A stretch of DNA of 64,000 bases from Micromonospora polyrhachis (GCF_014203835.1 NZ_JACHJW010000001.1:248001-312000); one strand, 5' to 3'. Positions 33,625 to 42,791 are shown, counted from the stretch's first letter. The notes: generated by a model not told the origin, from the letters alone. Numbers and translations are program-made.

Positions 33625-34491
33625 GTGCGAGCGCACGTCGAACTGATTCACGAGAACGACTACATCTGGCACGTCGGGGAGCTGCCGCACGGCGAGGGCG
33701 GGGTCCGCGAACGCCGACTTTCGGTGGACGAGGAGGACGGGTCGTCCTCGCTGTCGCTGCGGTTCGACAGCGACTGGGGGCGCGGGCCGGGCGTACCACA
33801 CGCCGACACCGAGTTCTTCGTACAGTCCGGCTCGCTGATCTACGGCGATCGGGAGATCGGCCCCGGCGGCTACCTGCAGGTGCCCCGAGGCGTGCCGATG
33901 GACTGGATCAGGATCCGTGAAGGCTCGTCGGTGTTGCACTGGCGCGAGTATGGCGACTGCGGTTTCGACGTCGAAAAAGCACAGTGGAGCCCCGCCTCCG
34001 GCCGCTGGGACACCGCCGTCGGCGAGGTGACGGTGGTGGACTCCGACGCCATGGAGTGGACCCCCGCCCCGACCGTCGGGCCGATCACCCCGCTCTACAT
34101 CAAGCTGCTGCACCGCGACCCGGTGACCAACTTCTACACCCGGCTGATCCGGGCCCACAAGGGTTGGAGTGACCATCGGTTGGCCCACCACCCCTGCTAC
34201 GAGGAGTTCTACACGCTCGGCGGGAAGATGGCCTACAACTTCGGCGACATCGACGAGGGCACCTACTGCTTCCGACCGGCCGGGGTGAAGCACGGCCACT
34301 TCGTCGCCGAGACCGACATCGACTGGATCATTCGGTCGGACGGCGAGCTGGTCAACTGGTACACCACCGATGAGTGGATCAAGTGGGGCGGCACGGCGAC
34401 GAACTACCACGAGCACGACGAGGCACCGGTCATCTCCACCCTGCCGGTGCGGTCCCGGTCGCGCGGTCCGTGGTCCGGCGACGGAATGTAG
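33625..34491 (+). CDS. DUF4437-like bicupin protein
   Basis: A 288-residue protein with two cupin-like halves. The first half contains PHADTEFFVQSGSL and GGYLQVPRGVPMDW. The second contains HHPCYEEFYTLGGKM, FRPAGVKHGHFVAET and an end rich in His/Glu (NYHEHDEAPV). Histidines and glutamates at cupin motif positions suggest one or two metal sites. GTG 33625 was chosen for its strong GAGGAGC ribosome site; a frame from 33481 would add an Arg-rich stretch unlike a protein start. It is divergent from the CoA-transferase and followed by a strong terminator. Reaction unknown; dioxygenase, isomerase or hydrolase activities occur in cupins. Confidence 0.75.
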   Translation: MRAHVELIHENDYIWHVGELPHGEGGVRERRLSVDEEDGSSSLSLRFDSDWGRGPGVPHADTEFFVQSGSLIYGDREIGPGGYLQVPRGVPMDWIRIREGSSVLHWREYGDCGFDVEKAQWSPASGRWDTAVGEVTVVDSDAMEWTPAPTVGPITPLYIKLLHRDPVTNFYTRLIRAHKGWSDHRLAHHPCYEEFYTLGGKMAYNFGDIDEGTYCFRPAGVKHGHFVAETDIDWIIRSDGELVNWYTTDEWIKWGGTATNYHEHDEAPVISTLPVRSRSRGPWSGDGM

Positions 34492-34508
34492 ACGCCATGT
34501 GATGGCGA

Positions 34509-34551
34509 CGGGATGTGACCCAGCCGCTGTGTGCGGCCACGTCACATCCCG
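34509..34551. terminator. Bidirectional stem-loop terminator
   Basis: CGGGATGTGAC at 34509-34519 pairs perfectly with GTCACATCCCG at 34541-34551 (11 bp). An inner stem GCCGC-TGTGT-GCGGC closes the loop. It lies in the 76-bp gap between two convergent genes, so it likely stops transcription from both sides. No T-tract is present, as is common in actinomycetes. Confidence 0.75.
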
Positions 34552-34567
34552 GTCACACCTGTTGGGA

Positions 34568-35989
34568 CTAACGGGCGACGTACGCCCCCTGCGGCGCGCC
34601 GATGACCGCGCCATCGCGGTATGCGACGTGCCCACGGACCACCGTCGCAACCGGCCAGCCGCGGACCTTGCGCCCCTCGAACGGACAGTGGTCCTGCCCG
34701 GACAGCAGCAGGTCGGTCGTCACCTCCTGCTCCAGGTCGGGGTCGACGATCGCCAGGTCGGCGTCCGCGCCCACGACCAGGTTGCCCTTGCGTCCCCACA
34801 GGCCGTAGGCCCGCGCGGGATTCGCCGAGGCCAGCTCCGCGACCCGAACCGGTGACAGGCCACGCTTGTGCATCCCCTCGCTGATCAGCAGCGGGTAGAG
34901 CAGCGCGGTGCCACCGAAGCCGGGCAGCGCCGGCCAGAGCGCGTCGCCCTTGTTCTCCTCGAGGCAACACGCGTGGTCGGAGGCCACCCAGTCGACCGAG
35001 CCGTCGAGTACGCCGGCCCAGAGCGCCTCGGTATCGGCCACCGTACGGATCGGAGGGTTCACCTTGCCGCCGAGCCCGGTCAGCGCGTCGTAGGAGAGGC
35101 AGAGGTGGTGCAGGGTGACCTCGGCACGGATGTCGGCACCGGGCAGCGCGGCCCGGGCCGCCCGGGCCGCGTCCAGCGCGTCCGCCGAGGAGAGATGCAG
35201 CAGGTTGACCGGGCAGCCGGTGGCGCCGGCCAGGGTGGTGGCCTCGCCGATCGCGACCCGCTCGGTCAGCGGCGGGCGGGCGTCGGAGTATGCCTTGAGG
35301 GTTTGCGGGTCGCCGGCCGCCCGGACCCGGTCGATGAAGAGCCGCATCAGCTCGGCCTGCTCACAGTGCAGCGACAACGAGACCCGCCGGTCCGCGCCGT
35401 TGGCCGCCGCGACCGCCTCCATGATCTGGTAGAGGTGGCCAAGATCGTACTCGTCGCTCATGGTGAAGGCTTTGGCGTCGCGGGAGTCCGCGCTGAGGTT
35501 GAAGCCCTTGTAGAACATGTAGTACTTGAACGACGACACGCCATGCTCGCCGACCAGCGCGGGCACCTCGCCGACCTGCGCGGTGTCCATCGGCGCGAGG
35601 TGGAACCCGTAGTCGGTGTAGGCGCGACCGCCCACGGCCGCGAGTACCTCCGGGAAGATCTCGGCGTACGGGCCGGTGCGGTTGAGGTAGTGCTGCCCGG
35701 TCCGGAAGTACGACAACACCGTACTCGCCCCGCCGACCAGGGAGGATCGGGTCTCCTCGGCGGCGTCCTCGGCAAGCGACCGGTAGATGCCCAGGTGGTA
35801 GTGCGCATCCACCGCACCCGGGAAGACCAGCCGGGAGTCGGCGTCGAGCACCTCGGCGGCATCCGCCGGGTCGAGCTCAGCCGCGACAGCGGCGATCCGG
35901 CCGTCACGAGTGGCGAGATCAGCCCGGACCGTTCCCACGTACGGCAGTACCAGCGTGCCGCCCTTGACCAGCAGATCGTAACGCGCCAC
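34568..35989 (-). CDS. Hydantoinase/imidase-like cyclic amidohydrolase
   Basis: A 473-residue metal-dependent amidohydrolase close to dihydroorotase/hydantoinase/allantoinase. Metal-site motifs: DAHYHLG (HxH, about 60), the lysine in VSSFKYYMFYKG (about 150), His in SLHCEQ (about 200), His in NLLHLSS and Asp in WVASDHACC (about 320). The family opens cyclic amides and imides such as hydantoin, dihydropyrimidine, maleimide and succinimide. In this cluster a cyclic imide or lactam derived from a pyrrole ring is a good candidate. It is a single leftward gene whose start lies 33 nt from operator B. Confidence 0.88.
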   Translation of the reverse strand: MARYDLLVKGGTLVLPYVGTVRADLATRDGRIAAVAAELDPADAAEVLDADSRLVFPGAVDAHYHLGIYRSLAEDAAEETRSSLVGGASTVLSYFRTGQHYLNRTGPYAEIFPEVLAAVGGRAYTDYGFHLAPMDTAQVGEVPALVGEHGVSSFKYYMFYKGFNLSADSRDAKAFTMSDEYDLGHLYQIMEAVAAANGADRRVSLSLHCEQAELMRLFIDRVRAAGDPQTLKAYSDARPPLTERVAIGEATTLAGATGCPVNLLHLSSADALDAARAARAALPGADIRAEVTLHHLCLSYDALTGLGGKVNPPIRTVADTEALWAGVLDGSVDWVASDHACCLEENKGDALWPALPGFGGTALLYPLLISEGMHKRGLSPVRVAELASANPARAYGLWGRKGNLVVGADADLAIVDPDLEQEVTTDLLLSGQDHCPFEGRKVRGWPVATVVRGHVAYRDGAVIGAPQGAYVAR

Positions 35990-36022
35990 CGCGCACCCCC
36001 TTCACCTTTGGCGTTTCGGACA

Positions 36023-36039
36023 ATGTAACGGGGTTTCCA
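36023..36039. promoter_or_regulatory. Predicted IclR-type operator B
   Basis: ATGTAAC-GGG-GTTTCCA has a perfect right arm and a degraded left arm (11 of 14). The flanks add CAATG before and CATTG after, an outer inverted repeat (36021-36042). It sits between the divergent hydantoinase-like and CoA-transferase genes. A GTTTCG half-site lies 20 bp to the left (36013). Confidence 0.6.
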
Positions 36040-36099
36040 TTGCTGAGAAAGGGCGGTTAGATTGACGTCCCACACCTCGATCGGTCCCGTGGAGGTCCC

Positions 36100-37305
36100 G
36101 TGCCCGGCGCACTGAACGGCATCACGGTGGTGGACGCCTCGACGCTCTTCGCCGGTCCCCTGGCCGCCACCATCCTCGGCGACTACGGCGCCGAGGTCAT
36201 CAAGATCGAGCATCCGGTCAAGGGTGACCCCGCGCGGGGACACGGCCCCGCCAAGGACGGCGTGCCACTGTGGTGGACCATGCTCGGCCGCAACAAGCAG
36301 ACCGTCACCCTCGACCTCGGTCGACCCGAGGGCGCCGCGCTGGCCCGCCGGTTACTCGCCGAGGCCGACGTGCTGATCGAGAACTTCCGGCCCGGCACGC
36401 TGGAGCGCTGGGGCCTGGCCCCGGACTCGCTGCACGAACACAATCCCGGGCTGGTCATCGCCCGGGTCACCGCGTTCGGCCAGCACGGACCGTACCGGGA
36501 CCGGCCCGGATTCGGCACCCTCGCCGAGGCGATGAGCGGCTTCGCGGCCATCACCGGCCAGCCGGACGGACCACCCACGCTGCCACCGTTCGGGCTCGCC
36601 GACGGCATCTCCGCGCTCACCTGCGCCCAGGCCGTCATGACCGCGCTCTACCACCGCGACGCCGGCCGACCCGCCGGTACCGGCCGTGGCCAGGTCATCG
36701 ACCTGGCGATCATCGAACCGCTGGTCACCGTGCTCGGGATGCAGGCGATGGCGTACGACCAGCTCGGCACCGTGCAGCAGCGCAGCGGCAACCGGTCGGT
36801 CAACAACGCTCCGCGCAACACGTACCGCACCCGCGACGGCCGGTGGGTGGCGATCTCCACCAGCGCCCAGGCAGTCGCCGAACGGGTGCTGCGGCTCGTC
36901 GGGCACCCCGAGGTGATCGACGAACCGTGGTTCGCCAACGGCGTCACGCGGGCACAGCACGCCGACGAACTCGACGGCTACGTCGGGGGCTGGATCGCCG
37001 AACGGGACCTCCCCGAAGTGGTCGCCGAGTTCGAGGCGGCCCAGGCCGCGGTCGCCCCGATCTACGACATCGCCGACGTCTTCGCCGACCCGCAGTACCG
37101 GGCCCTGGACACCGTGACCACGGTGCAGGAGCCGGTGCTCGGTCCACTGCGGATGCCCAACGTGCTGTACCGGATGTCCGAGACTCCCGGTGCCATCGCC
37201 TGGACCGGGCGCCCGCCCGGTGCCGACAACCAATCCGTGTACGGCAAACGGCTCGGCCTGCGCGCCGACGAACTCGCCGACCTGAAGTCGAGAGGCGTGA
37301 TCTGA
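36100..37305 (+). CDS. CaiB/BaiF-type CoA-transferase (third copy)
   Basis: A 401-residue class III CoA-transferase beginning at GTG 36100 after GGAGG. It has STLFAGPLAATILGDYGAEV, ENFRPGTLERWGL and the catalytic-type aspartate in PFGLADGISALT (about 168). Three such enzymes in one regulon suggest several acids of the pathway are handled as CoA thioesters. It leads a rightward unit with a cyclase and MmgE/PrpD gene. Substrate unknown. Confidence 0.9.
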   Translation: MPGALNGITVVDASTLFAGPLAATILGDYGAEVIKIEHPVKGDPARGHGPAKDGVPLWWTMLGRNKQTVTLDLGRPEGAALARRLLAEADVLIENFRPGTLERWGLAPDSLHEHNPGLVIARVTAFGQHGPYRDRPGFGTLAEAMSGFAAITGQPDGPPTLPPFGLADGISALTCAQAVMTALYHRDAGRPAGTGRGQVIDLAIIEPLVTVLGMQAMAYDQLGTVQQRSGNRSVNNAPRNTYRTRDGRWVAISTSAQAVAERVLRLVGHPEVIDEPWFANGVTRAQHADELDGYVGGWIAERDLPEVVAEFEAAQAAVAPIYDIADVFADPQYRALDTVTTVQEPVLGPLRMPNVLYRMSETPGAIAWTGRPPGADNQSVYGKRLGLRADELADLKSRGVI

Positions 37306-38187
37306 GTGGGCCCACGCACCGGCGGCATGACCGACACGGGAGGTCTCCCGGCCCTGACCGGTGGACCGCAACCCGACCTCGACTCCGGCACCACCGCGCT
37401 GTGGTCGGCGCTGGCCGGGGCCCGGGTCATCGACCTGGCCCAACCGATGCGCCGGGGAATGCCCCAGTCACCGAACCACCCACCGTTTCGGATGGTGATC
37501 GAGCGTCGCCACGGCGACCTGGTACGCGCCGACGGCGGCAGCGCCGCCAACGAGGTCATCATCACCGGTGGTCACGTCGGTACCCACGTCGACGCGCTGG
37601 CCCACGTCTCGCAGGACGGGCTCGTGCACGGCGGCCGGCCGGCCGGGGCGGCGCAGTCCCACGAGGGCTTCGCGGAGCTGGGCATCGAGACGTTCGACCC
37701 GTACGTCGGACGGGCCGTGCTGCTTGACGTCGCCGCCATACATGGGACCGCCGTGCTGCCGGCCGGCTACGAGATCACCCCGGACGACCTGGAGCAGGCT
37801 GCCGGGCACACCCGGATCGCACCGGGCGACGCGGTCCTGATCGGCACCGGCTGGTCGCGTCGGTGGGACGAGGGGGCGGCGTTCGTCGGGCTCGCCGACG
37901 GAGTTCCCGGCCCCGGGGTGGCCGCCGCGCGCTGGCTCGCCGAACGAGCCCCCAGGGTGGTCGGCGGCGAGACGATCGCCTTCGAGCACCTCGGTGCCGG
38001 ACGTGGCCACGCCACCCTGCCGGTGCACCGGATCCTGCTGGTGGAGCACGGGATCAACATCGTCGAGACGATGAACCTGGCCCCGCTGCTGGACACCGGG
38101 GCCCGGGAGTTCCTGTTCGTACTCAACCCGCTGCCCATCGTCGGGGCCACCGGAGCTCCGGTCCGCCCGCTGGCGGTCCTGCCGTGA
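37306..38187 (+). CDS. Cyclase/kynurenine formamidase-like hydrolase
   Basis: A 293-residue metal-dependent hydrolase of the cyclase family (PF04199). The signature HVGTHVDALAHVS (about residues 87-99) provides the metal ligands, and a later ETIAFEHLGAGRGHATLPVHRILL completes the site. Members hydrolyse N-formylkynurenine, isatin or cyclic amides. GTG 37306 directly follows the CoA-transferase stop; ATG 37327 is another possible start. It overlaps the next gene by 4 nt. Within a nitrogen-heterocycle pathway, opening or deformylating an amide is plausible. Confidence 0.87.
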   Translation: MGPRTGGMTDTGGLPALTGGPQPDLDSGTTALWSALAGARVIDLAQPMRRGMPQSPNHPPFRMVIERRHGDLVRADGGSAANEVIITGGHVGTHVDALAHVSQDGLVHGGRPAGAAQSHEGFAELGIETFDPYVGRAVLLDVAAIHGTAVLPAGYEITPDDLEQAAGHTRIAPGDAVLIGTGWSRRWDEGAAFVGLADGVPGPGVAAARWLAERAPRVVGGETIAFEHLGAGRGHATLPVHRILLVEHGINIVETMNLAPLLDTGAREFLFVLNPLPIVGATGAPVRPLAVLP

Positions 38188-39701
38188 CGTCGGGCGGGAG
38201 CACGGCCGGGATGGCGGGCGGGAGCACGGCCGGGATGGCGGGCGGAAGCACAGCCGGGACCGTGGCCGCGCCGGGGGACGAGCCCACGCTCAGCGCCCGG
38301 CTGGCGCGCTTCGCGGTCGACTGTCGTGACCACGGGGTGCCCGACGCCGTCCGCGCCGACATCCCCGGCCGGGTACTGGACATCCTCGGGCTGGCCCTGG
38401 CCGCGCACGCCGACCCGGGGGCCGAGGCGGCGAGGGCCGCACTGCGCTCCGTACGCCGCTGGGGCGGCGTCGGCGAGGCCACCGTCATCGGCGCCGGCGA
38501 CCGGCTGCCCGCACCCGCCGCCGCACTGGTCAACGGGGTGCTGGCCCACTCGCTGGACTTCGACGACACGCACCTGCCCTCGGTGCTGCACCCCAGCGCC
38601 AGCGTCGTACCGGCCGCGCTCGCCGCCGCAGAGGCGGTCGGGTCCGGTACGGCTGCCGACGTCGCCGCCGTGGTCCCGGCGGTGGCCGCCGGGATCGAGA
38701 TCACCAATCGGCTCGGCATGGCCGGCTATCTGCCCGACCCCGGGGTCAACGTCTACTTCGAGCGGGGCCAGCATGCCACCTCGATCTGCGGCACGATCGG
38801 TGCGGCCGTCGCGGCCGGTCTGCTCTACGGCCTGGACGCCGCAGGCATCGGCCATGCCATCGGAATCGCCGCGAGCATGGGTGCCGGCATCCTGGAGGCC
38901 AACCGCACCGGCGGCTCGATCAAGCAGGCCCACTGCGGCTGGGCCGCCCACGCCGGGGTCAGCGCGGCGGTGCTGGCGGCCGACGGGCTGACCGGGCCAC
39001 CGACCGTACTGGAGGGACGGTTCGGCTTCTTCACCGCGCACACCGGCGACTTCACCGCCGACGCGCTGCTGCGCGGGCTGGGCACCGACTGGGAGGTGCT
39101 CCGCACGGTCTACAAGCCGTACCCGTCGAACCACTTCACCCACCCCGGCATCGACTGCGCCCTGGCGCTGCGGGCCGGCGGGCTCGACCCGGCCGACGTC
39201 GCCGAGATCGAGCTGGGGGTGGCTGCCCCGGTACTGCGTACCATCGCCGAACCCACCGCCGAGAAGATCCGCCCGCGCAGCGCGTACCACGCGAAGTTCT
39301 CCGGGCCGTACACGATCGCGGCGGCGCTGCTCGGCGGTGGCGGCCTGGGGCTGTCGCTCGACGACTTTGTCGGCGAGCTGCCGGCCGACCGGCTGGCGCT
39401 GGCGGCCCGGGTCCGGTGCGTGGCCGACCCCCGGGCGTCGGAACTGTTTCCGCGGGCGTTCGCGGCGGTGCTGCGGGTGCGGACTCACAGCGGTGCTCTC
39501 CTGGAGCACCGGGTCGACTCGTCGCGCGGCGGGCCGGAGCACCCGTTGGGCGCGGCCGATCTTGCGACGAAGTTCCAGCTCAACGCCGAGCGGGCTCTTC
39601 CGCCGACGCGGATCGCCGCGCTACGCGACGCCGTGCTCGGCACCACCGAGGGCGGGGTGACGCCATCGGCGCTACTCGCGCTGACCGCCCCGACTCCCTG
39701 A
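38184..39701 (+). CDS. MmgE/PrpD-family protein (second copy)
   Basis: A 505-residue MmgE/PrpD protein with HSLDFDDTHLPSVLHPSA, ITNRLGMAGYLPD, GSIKQAHCGWAAHAGV and YKPYPSNHFTHPGIDCA in normal order. The first 30 residues are a repeat (GGSTAGMA three times) that is not part of the fold. If GTG 38184 is the start, these repeats are translated. It differs enough from the copy at 24.8 kb to suggest a different substrate. These enzymes hydrate, dehydrate, epimerise or decarboxylate tricarboxylate-like acids. Confidence 0.88.
   Translation: MTSGGSTAGMAGGSTAGMAGGSTAGTVAAPGDEPTLSARLARFAVDCRDHGVPDAVRADIPGRVLDILGLALAAHADPGAEAARAALRSVRRWGGVGEATVIGAGDRLPAPAAALVNGVLAHSLDFDDTHLPSVLHPSASVVPAALAAAEAVGSGTAADVAAVVPAVAAGIEITNRLGMAGYLPDPGVNVYFERGQHATSICGTIGAAVAAGLLYGLDAAGIGHAIGIAASMGAGILEANRTGGSIKQAHCGWAAHAGVSAAVLAADGLTGPPTVLEGRFGFFTAHTGDFTADALLRGLGTDWEVLRTVYKPYPSNHFTHPGIDCALALRAGGLDPADVAEIELGVAAPVLRTIAEPTAEKIRPRSAYHAKFSGPYTIAAALLGGGGLGLSLDDFVGELPADRLALAARVRCVADPRASELFPRAFAAVLRVRTHSGALLEHRVDSSRGGPEHPLGAADLATKFQLNAERALPPTRIAALRDAVLGTTEGGVTPSALLALTAPTP
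38192..38259. repeat. 24-bp tandem repeat in the MmgE/PrpD N-terminus
   Basis: GGGCGGGAGCACGGCCGGGA-type units begin at 38192, 38216 and 38240 (period 24 bp, nearly three copies). They encode GGSTAGMA repeats directly after the start codon, in frame. Confidence 0.85.
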
Positions 39702-39735
39702 GGCCGGCGCGGCTTCCTGGGGCCGGTACGGGTGC

Positions 39736-40617
39736 CTACACCGCCAGGGCAAGCAAGCGGCGGGCGGAGCGGACCACCGCCTCGTCCACCATCCGGCCCT
39801 GTGCGTCGAGGCAGACCCCCGTGCCGTCGCGGACCGCCGCGTCGAAGCGGGCCACCAGGTCCGCCGCCGTCGCCACCTCCTCCGGTGTGGGGGTGAACAC
39901 CTCGTTGACCACAGCGACCTGCGCCGGGTGGATACAGGCCCGACCGACGAAGCCGAGCCGCCGCAGTGCCATCGTCGACGCGCGCAGCGTGACCAGGTCG
40001 CGGAAGTCGGTGCTGACCGGCGCCACCGGAGGCGCGATACCGACCGCCGCGCTGGCCAGCACCACCTGCGAGCGGGTGAAGAGCAGTTCCCGCTCGTCCG
40101 GCCCGAGCGTGACGCCGAGGTCGGCGCGCAGGTCGGCCTCGCCGAGTTGCAGTCGCCGTACCCGGGGCGCGCGGGCGATGTCGAGGGCCGCGACCACGGC
40201 CGCCGCCGACTCCAGCAGCGGCACCACGGCGGTCGTGCCCGCTGGTAACCCGGCCGCCGACTCGGCCGCGCCGAGCACCTCGTCGAGGGCGACCAGTTCG
40301 GCTGCGGACTCGGCCTTCGCCACACAGATCCCGGCTAGCCCCGGTCCTACGACGGCTGCGGCGTCGACGTGGCCCAACCGGCCCGGGTTGATCCGTACCC
40401 ACCAGGCGACTCCGGGTGGCGCGGCGCGCAGGAAGGCGGCGGCCGCCGAGCGGGCGGCGTCCTTGCCGGCTGGCGGCACCGCGTCCTCCAGGTCGACGAT
40501 CACTGCGTCCGCGCCGCGCCCCGTCGCCTTGGCCAGCTTGTCGGACGCGTCCCCGGGCACGTACAGGTACGACCTCAACGGATTCGGGCCCTTCCACTCG
40601 ACAACGCCCGACGACAC
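39736..40617 (-). CDS. CitE-like HpcH/HpaI aldolase
   Basis: A 293-residue TIM-barrel lyase of the CitE group. Conserved features: RSYLYVPGDASDKLAKA, DAVIVDLEDAVPPAGKDAARS (acidic metal ligand), WWVRINP and RRLGFVGRACIHPAQVAVVN. CitE-like enzymes cleave or form carbon-carbon bonds in citryl-, malyl- or citramalyl-CoA. This fits a pathway that makes alkylmalyl-CoA intermediates with the CoA-transferases nearby. It is a single leftward gene starting about 20 nt from operator C and converging with the MmgE/PrpD gene. Confidence 0.87.
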   Translation of the reverse strand: MSSGVVEWKGPNPLRSYLYVPGDASDKLAKATGRGADAVIVDLEDAVPPAGKDAARSAAAAFLRAAPPGVAWWVRINPGRLGHVDAAAVVGPGLAGICVAKAESAAELVALDEVLGAAESAAGLPAGTTAVVPLLESAAAVVAALDIARAPRVRRLQLGEADLRADLGVTLGPDERELLFTRSQVVLASAAVGIAPPVAPVSTDFRDLVTLRASTMALRRLGFVGRACIHPAQVAVVNEVFTPTPEEVATAADLVARFDAAVRDGTGVCLDAQGRMVDEAVVRSARRLLALAV

Positions 40618-40636
40618 ACGGCCATTGTTTCGACAG

Positions 40637-40653
40637 TGGACACAGTGTTTCCA
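40637..40653. promoter_or_regulatory. Predicted IclR-type operator C
   Basis: TGGACAC-AGT-GTTTCCA matches 13 of 14 arm positions of the cluster palindrome. It lies in the 65-bp gap between the divergent CitE-like gene and the membrane protein gene. A GTTTCG half-site lies 20 bp to the left (40627), the same spacing as at site B. Confidence 0.7.
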
Positions 40654-40682
40654 TTGGTGGTCGAGACGTCAAGGAGGCTTCA

Positions 40683-41390
40683 ATGGGACCGCACCCCTAC
40701 GGCTGGTGGATTCTGCTGCACATCGTGCTCTTCGTCTTCTGGCTGGGCGGCGATCTCGGGGTCTTCTGGTCGAGTCGGTACGTCCTCAAGCCCGATCTCA
40801 CCCCGGCCGCCCGGGCCACCGCATTAAAGATCATGAGCGGGCTCGACCTGGGACCGAAGATCTGCCTGGTGCTCTTCCTGCCCAGCGGCGTCACGCTGAT
40901 GGCACTGGATCCGCACGGCGCGCAGGTCTTCGGGATCAATCCGTTCGGCTGGCCGATCGTCGCGCTGGTCTGGGTGTTCGCGGCGACGTGGCTGGCCGCC
41001 ACGATCTCCGACCATCACCGCCCGGGGCACCGCCGGTGGGTACGCCGGGCAGACTGGACGGTCAGGATCGCGCTGATCGCCGGACTGGCCGGGACCGCGC
41101 TCTACACGCTCTTCGCCGCCGCACCGTTCGGTGTGGGCACCAACCCGAAGTGGCTGGGCGGCAAGATCCTGCTCTACAGCGTCGCCATCGCCTGTGGACT
41201 GGGCATCCGGCTCACCCTGCGCCCGTTCGGCCCGGCCTTCGGCACACTGCTGACGACCGGCTCCACGCCGGAGGTGGAGCGCACGATGCGGCGGGCAATC
41301 GACGGCTGCCTACCCTACGTCTGGGGCATCTGGGGCAGCGTGCTGGCAGCCGCAGCGCTCGGCGTGTTGAAGCCGCTCGCCACGCTGTGA
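40683..41390 (+). CDS. DUF2269/CopD-like integral membrane protein
   Basis: A 235-residue membrane protein with five to six hydrophobic helices (about 8-28, 50-75, 85-110, 120-140, 155-175 and 208-228). Histidines lie in helix 1 (GWWILLHIVLF) and in the loop SDHHRPGHRRW. Heme-binding or copper-related membrane proteins of this shape exist, but no specific family is certain. AAGGAGG precedes ATG 40683. The last 11 codons (ending LGVLKPLATL) recur as a fragment at 44591, evidence of a segment insertion just after this gene. Confidence 0.75.
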   Translation: MGPHPYGWWILLHIVLFVFWLGGDLGVFWSSRYVLKPDLTPAARATALKIMSGLDLGPKICLVLFLPSGVTLMALDPHGAQVFGINPFGWPIVALVWVFAATWLAATISDHHRPGHRRWVRRADWTVRIALIAGLAGTALYTLFAAAPFGVGTNPKWLGGKILLYSVAIACGLGIRLTLRPFGPAFGTLLTTGSTPEVERTMRRAIDGCLPYVWGIWGSVLAAAALGVLKPLATL

Positions 41391-41412
41391 CCCATCCAGG
41401 CCGGTCAGGCGC
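41355..41412. repeat. Left direct repeat flanking the 3.2-kb insert
   Basis: GCGCTCGGCGTGTTGAAGCC onward (41355-41412), the end of the membrane protein gene plus downstream bases, is repeated imperfectly at 44591-44648. The first 38 bp differ at only about three positions. Confidence 0.8.
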
Positions 41413-41536
41413 TGCCAAGGCAGCCCGCACATCGCGTCCAGGCAACGCCCTTCACCGCGTGACGGGCCCGTGGAAGCGGACTCGATTCGGTACCCTTCCG
41501 TCGCTGCCGCAGGTGTACGTCTCCGGAGGTATGGCT

Positions 41537-42583
41537 ATGCGTCGAACTCTGCGAGCCACGGTGGCGACGGCCGTCGCCGCAGGGCTGCTGTCCGTCTGGC
41601 CCGCCGTGACGCAGGCCGACTCGGGGTCGGTAACCCGGGTGACGTTGGCCAGCGCGCGCAACGTCACCCCTGGTGCGCTCACTCTGCTCACCAGCCGTAC
41701 CGTCACACTGGCCACCGGCGAGTCCCGACATGTCAAGGGCCGCTTCGAGGCGACCAGCAGCATGACCTCGATCGCCGCGATGAACAACCATGTGCGGTGC
41801 CTCGACTCCGCCGGCTCGCAGGTCGGTGTGCAGGGTGTCACCTCGCGCAACCACGAGGGATCCGACACCACGTCGTACGCGATCGACGGGCACCTGCCCC
41901 TGTACGCCGATCTGCTGTTCACCGCGCCGGCCGCAGGGACCTACACCTGTGGCGTGTACGGCTACACCGCGTCCAGCGCCAGCAGTTCGTACCATCTGAC
42001 GGCGGTACCCGGCAGCACCTGGCTGGAAATGAGCGACACCAACCAGGCCGGCTCACACTGGTGGCAGAATCCGGTCTGCAACAGCACCGGCACGTCGTCG
42101 ACGTGCAGCTACATCGGCGCCGGCACCTCGACCGTGCACGTGTTCTACAACGACGGGACGCCGGTCTACAAGTGGACTGCGGCTCCGGACGCGACCGCGG
42201 TGCAGTCGCTGGCCAACCTGACTGTCACCACCTGCTACCTGAACACGGCTTCGTGCCAGCGGTCCAGCGTCGCACCGTACCAGAAGGCCCGTGGCACCAA
42301 CGCGGTCATCGACGCCCGATTGGAGGTAATCCAGCTCGACCCGACAGCGCACACCTGCCGCAACACGGCGACCGCCACGACCCGGCACACGATCCGCGAC
42401 GACGCCCACCACTACGCCGCCTATTTCAGGCTGCCCCAGGTGACGATCGACCCGACCTGCGGAACCCGGATGTTCATCATGCGTATCGTCGTCACGCACA
42501 TCTCGGGCCAGCCGGTGAAAATCGACGGTCTGCAGGGCACGAGCGCGCTCAGCCACGGGATCGCGATGAACCTGTTCGACTAA
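41537..42583 (+). CDS. Secreted protein of unknown function
   Basis: A 348-residue exported protein. MRRTLRATVATAVAAGLLS with an AxA-type cut after VTQADS gives a clear Sec signal. The mature part is rich in Thr and Ser with about eight cysteines (VRCLD, YTCGV, PVCNS, SSTCSY, TTCYL, ASCQR, HTCRN, PTCGT), likely all disulfide-bonded, and an all-beta look. No family was recognised. ATG 41537 sits at the right distance from GGAGG (41524-41528); ATG 41531 is too close. It belongs to the segment bounded by direct repeats and seems unrelated to the catabolic genes. Confidence 0.72.
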   Translation: MRRTLRATVATAVAAGLLSVWPAVTQADSGSVTRVTLASARNVTPGALTLLTSRTVTLATGESRHVKGRFEATSSMTSIAAMNNHVRCLDSAGSQVGVQGVTSRNHEGSDTTSYAIDGHLPLYADLLFTAPAAGTYTCGVYGYTASSASSSYHLTAVPGSTWLEMSDTNQAGSHWWQNPVCNSTGTSSTCSYIGAGTSTVHVFYNDGTPVYKWTAAPDATAVQSLANLTVTTCYLNTASCQRSSVAPYQKARGTNAVIDARLEVIQLDPTAHTCRNTATATTRHTIRDDAHHYAAYFRLPQVTIDPTCGTRMFIMRIVVTHISGQPVKIDGLQGTSALSHGIAMNLFD

Positions 42584-42791
42584 GAACTCCTACCGAGAGA
42601 AGCTTCGAGATACTTGGATCACTCCGCAACGTTGATCAGGGGGTACGGGGCGACGCGGCACAAGCGACACCCGGAGACCCACCTCGCACGCCGTACGCAC
42701 CCAACAATCTGTCGATCAGACGAATCAGCGGGCCAGAACCAGGTACCGGGCAAGGAAGGATCCGGACGACTTCGATCGGGCCTTCGTTCAT
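42584..42791. other. Convergent gap, no gene seen
   Basis: About 200 bp between the secreted protein gene and the HxlR gene, which converge. Short open frames lack ribosome sites or family features. No strong terminator hairpin was recognised. Confidence 0.4.
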
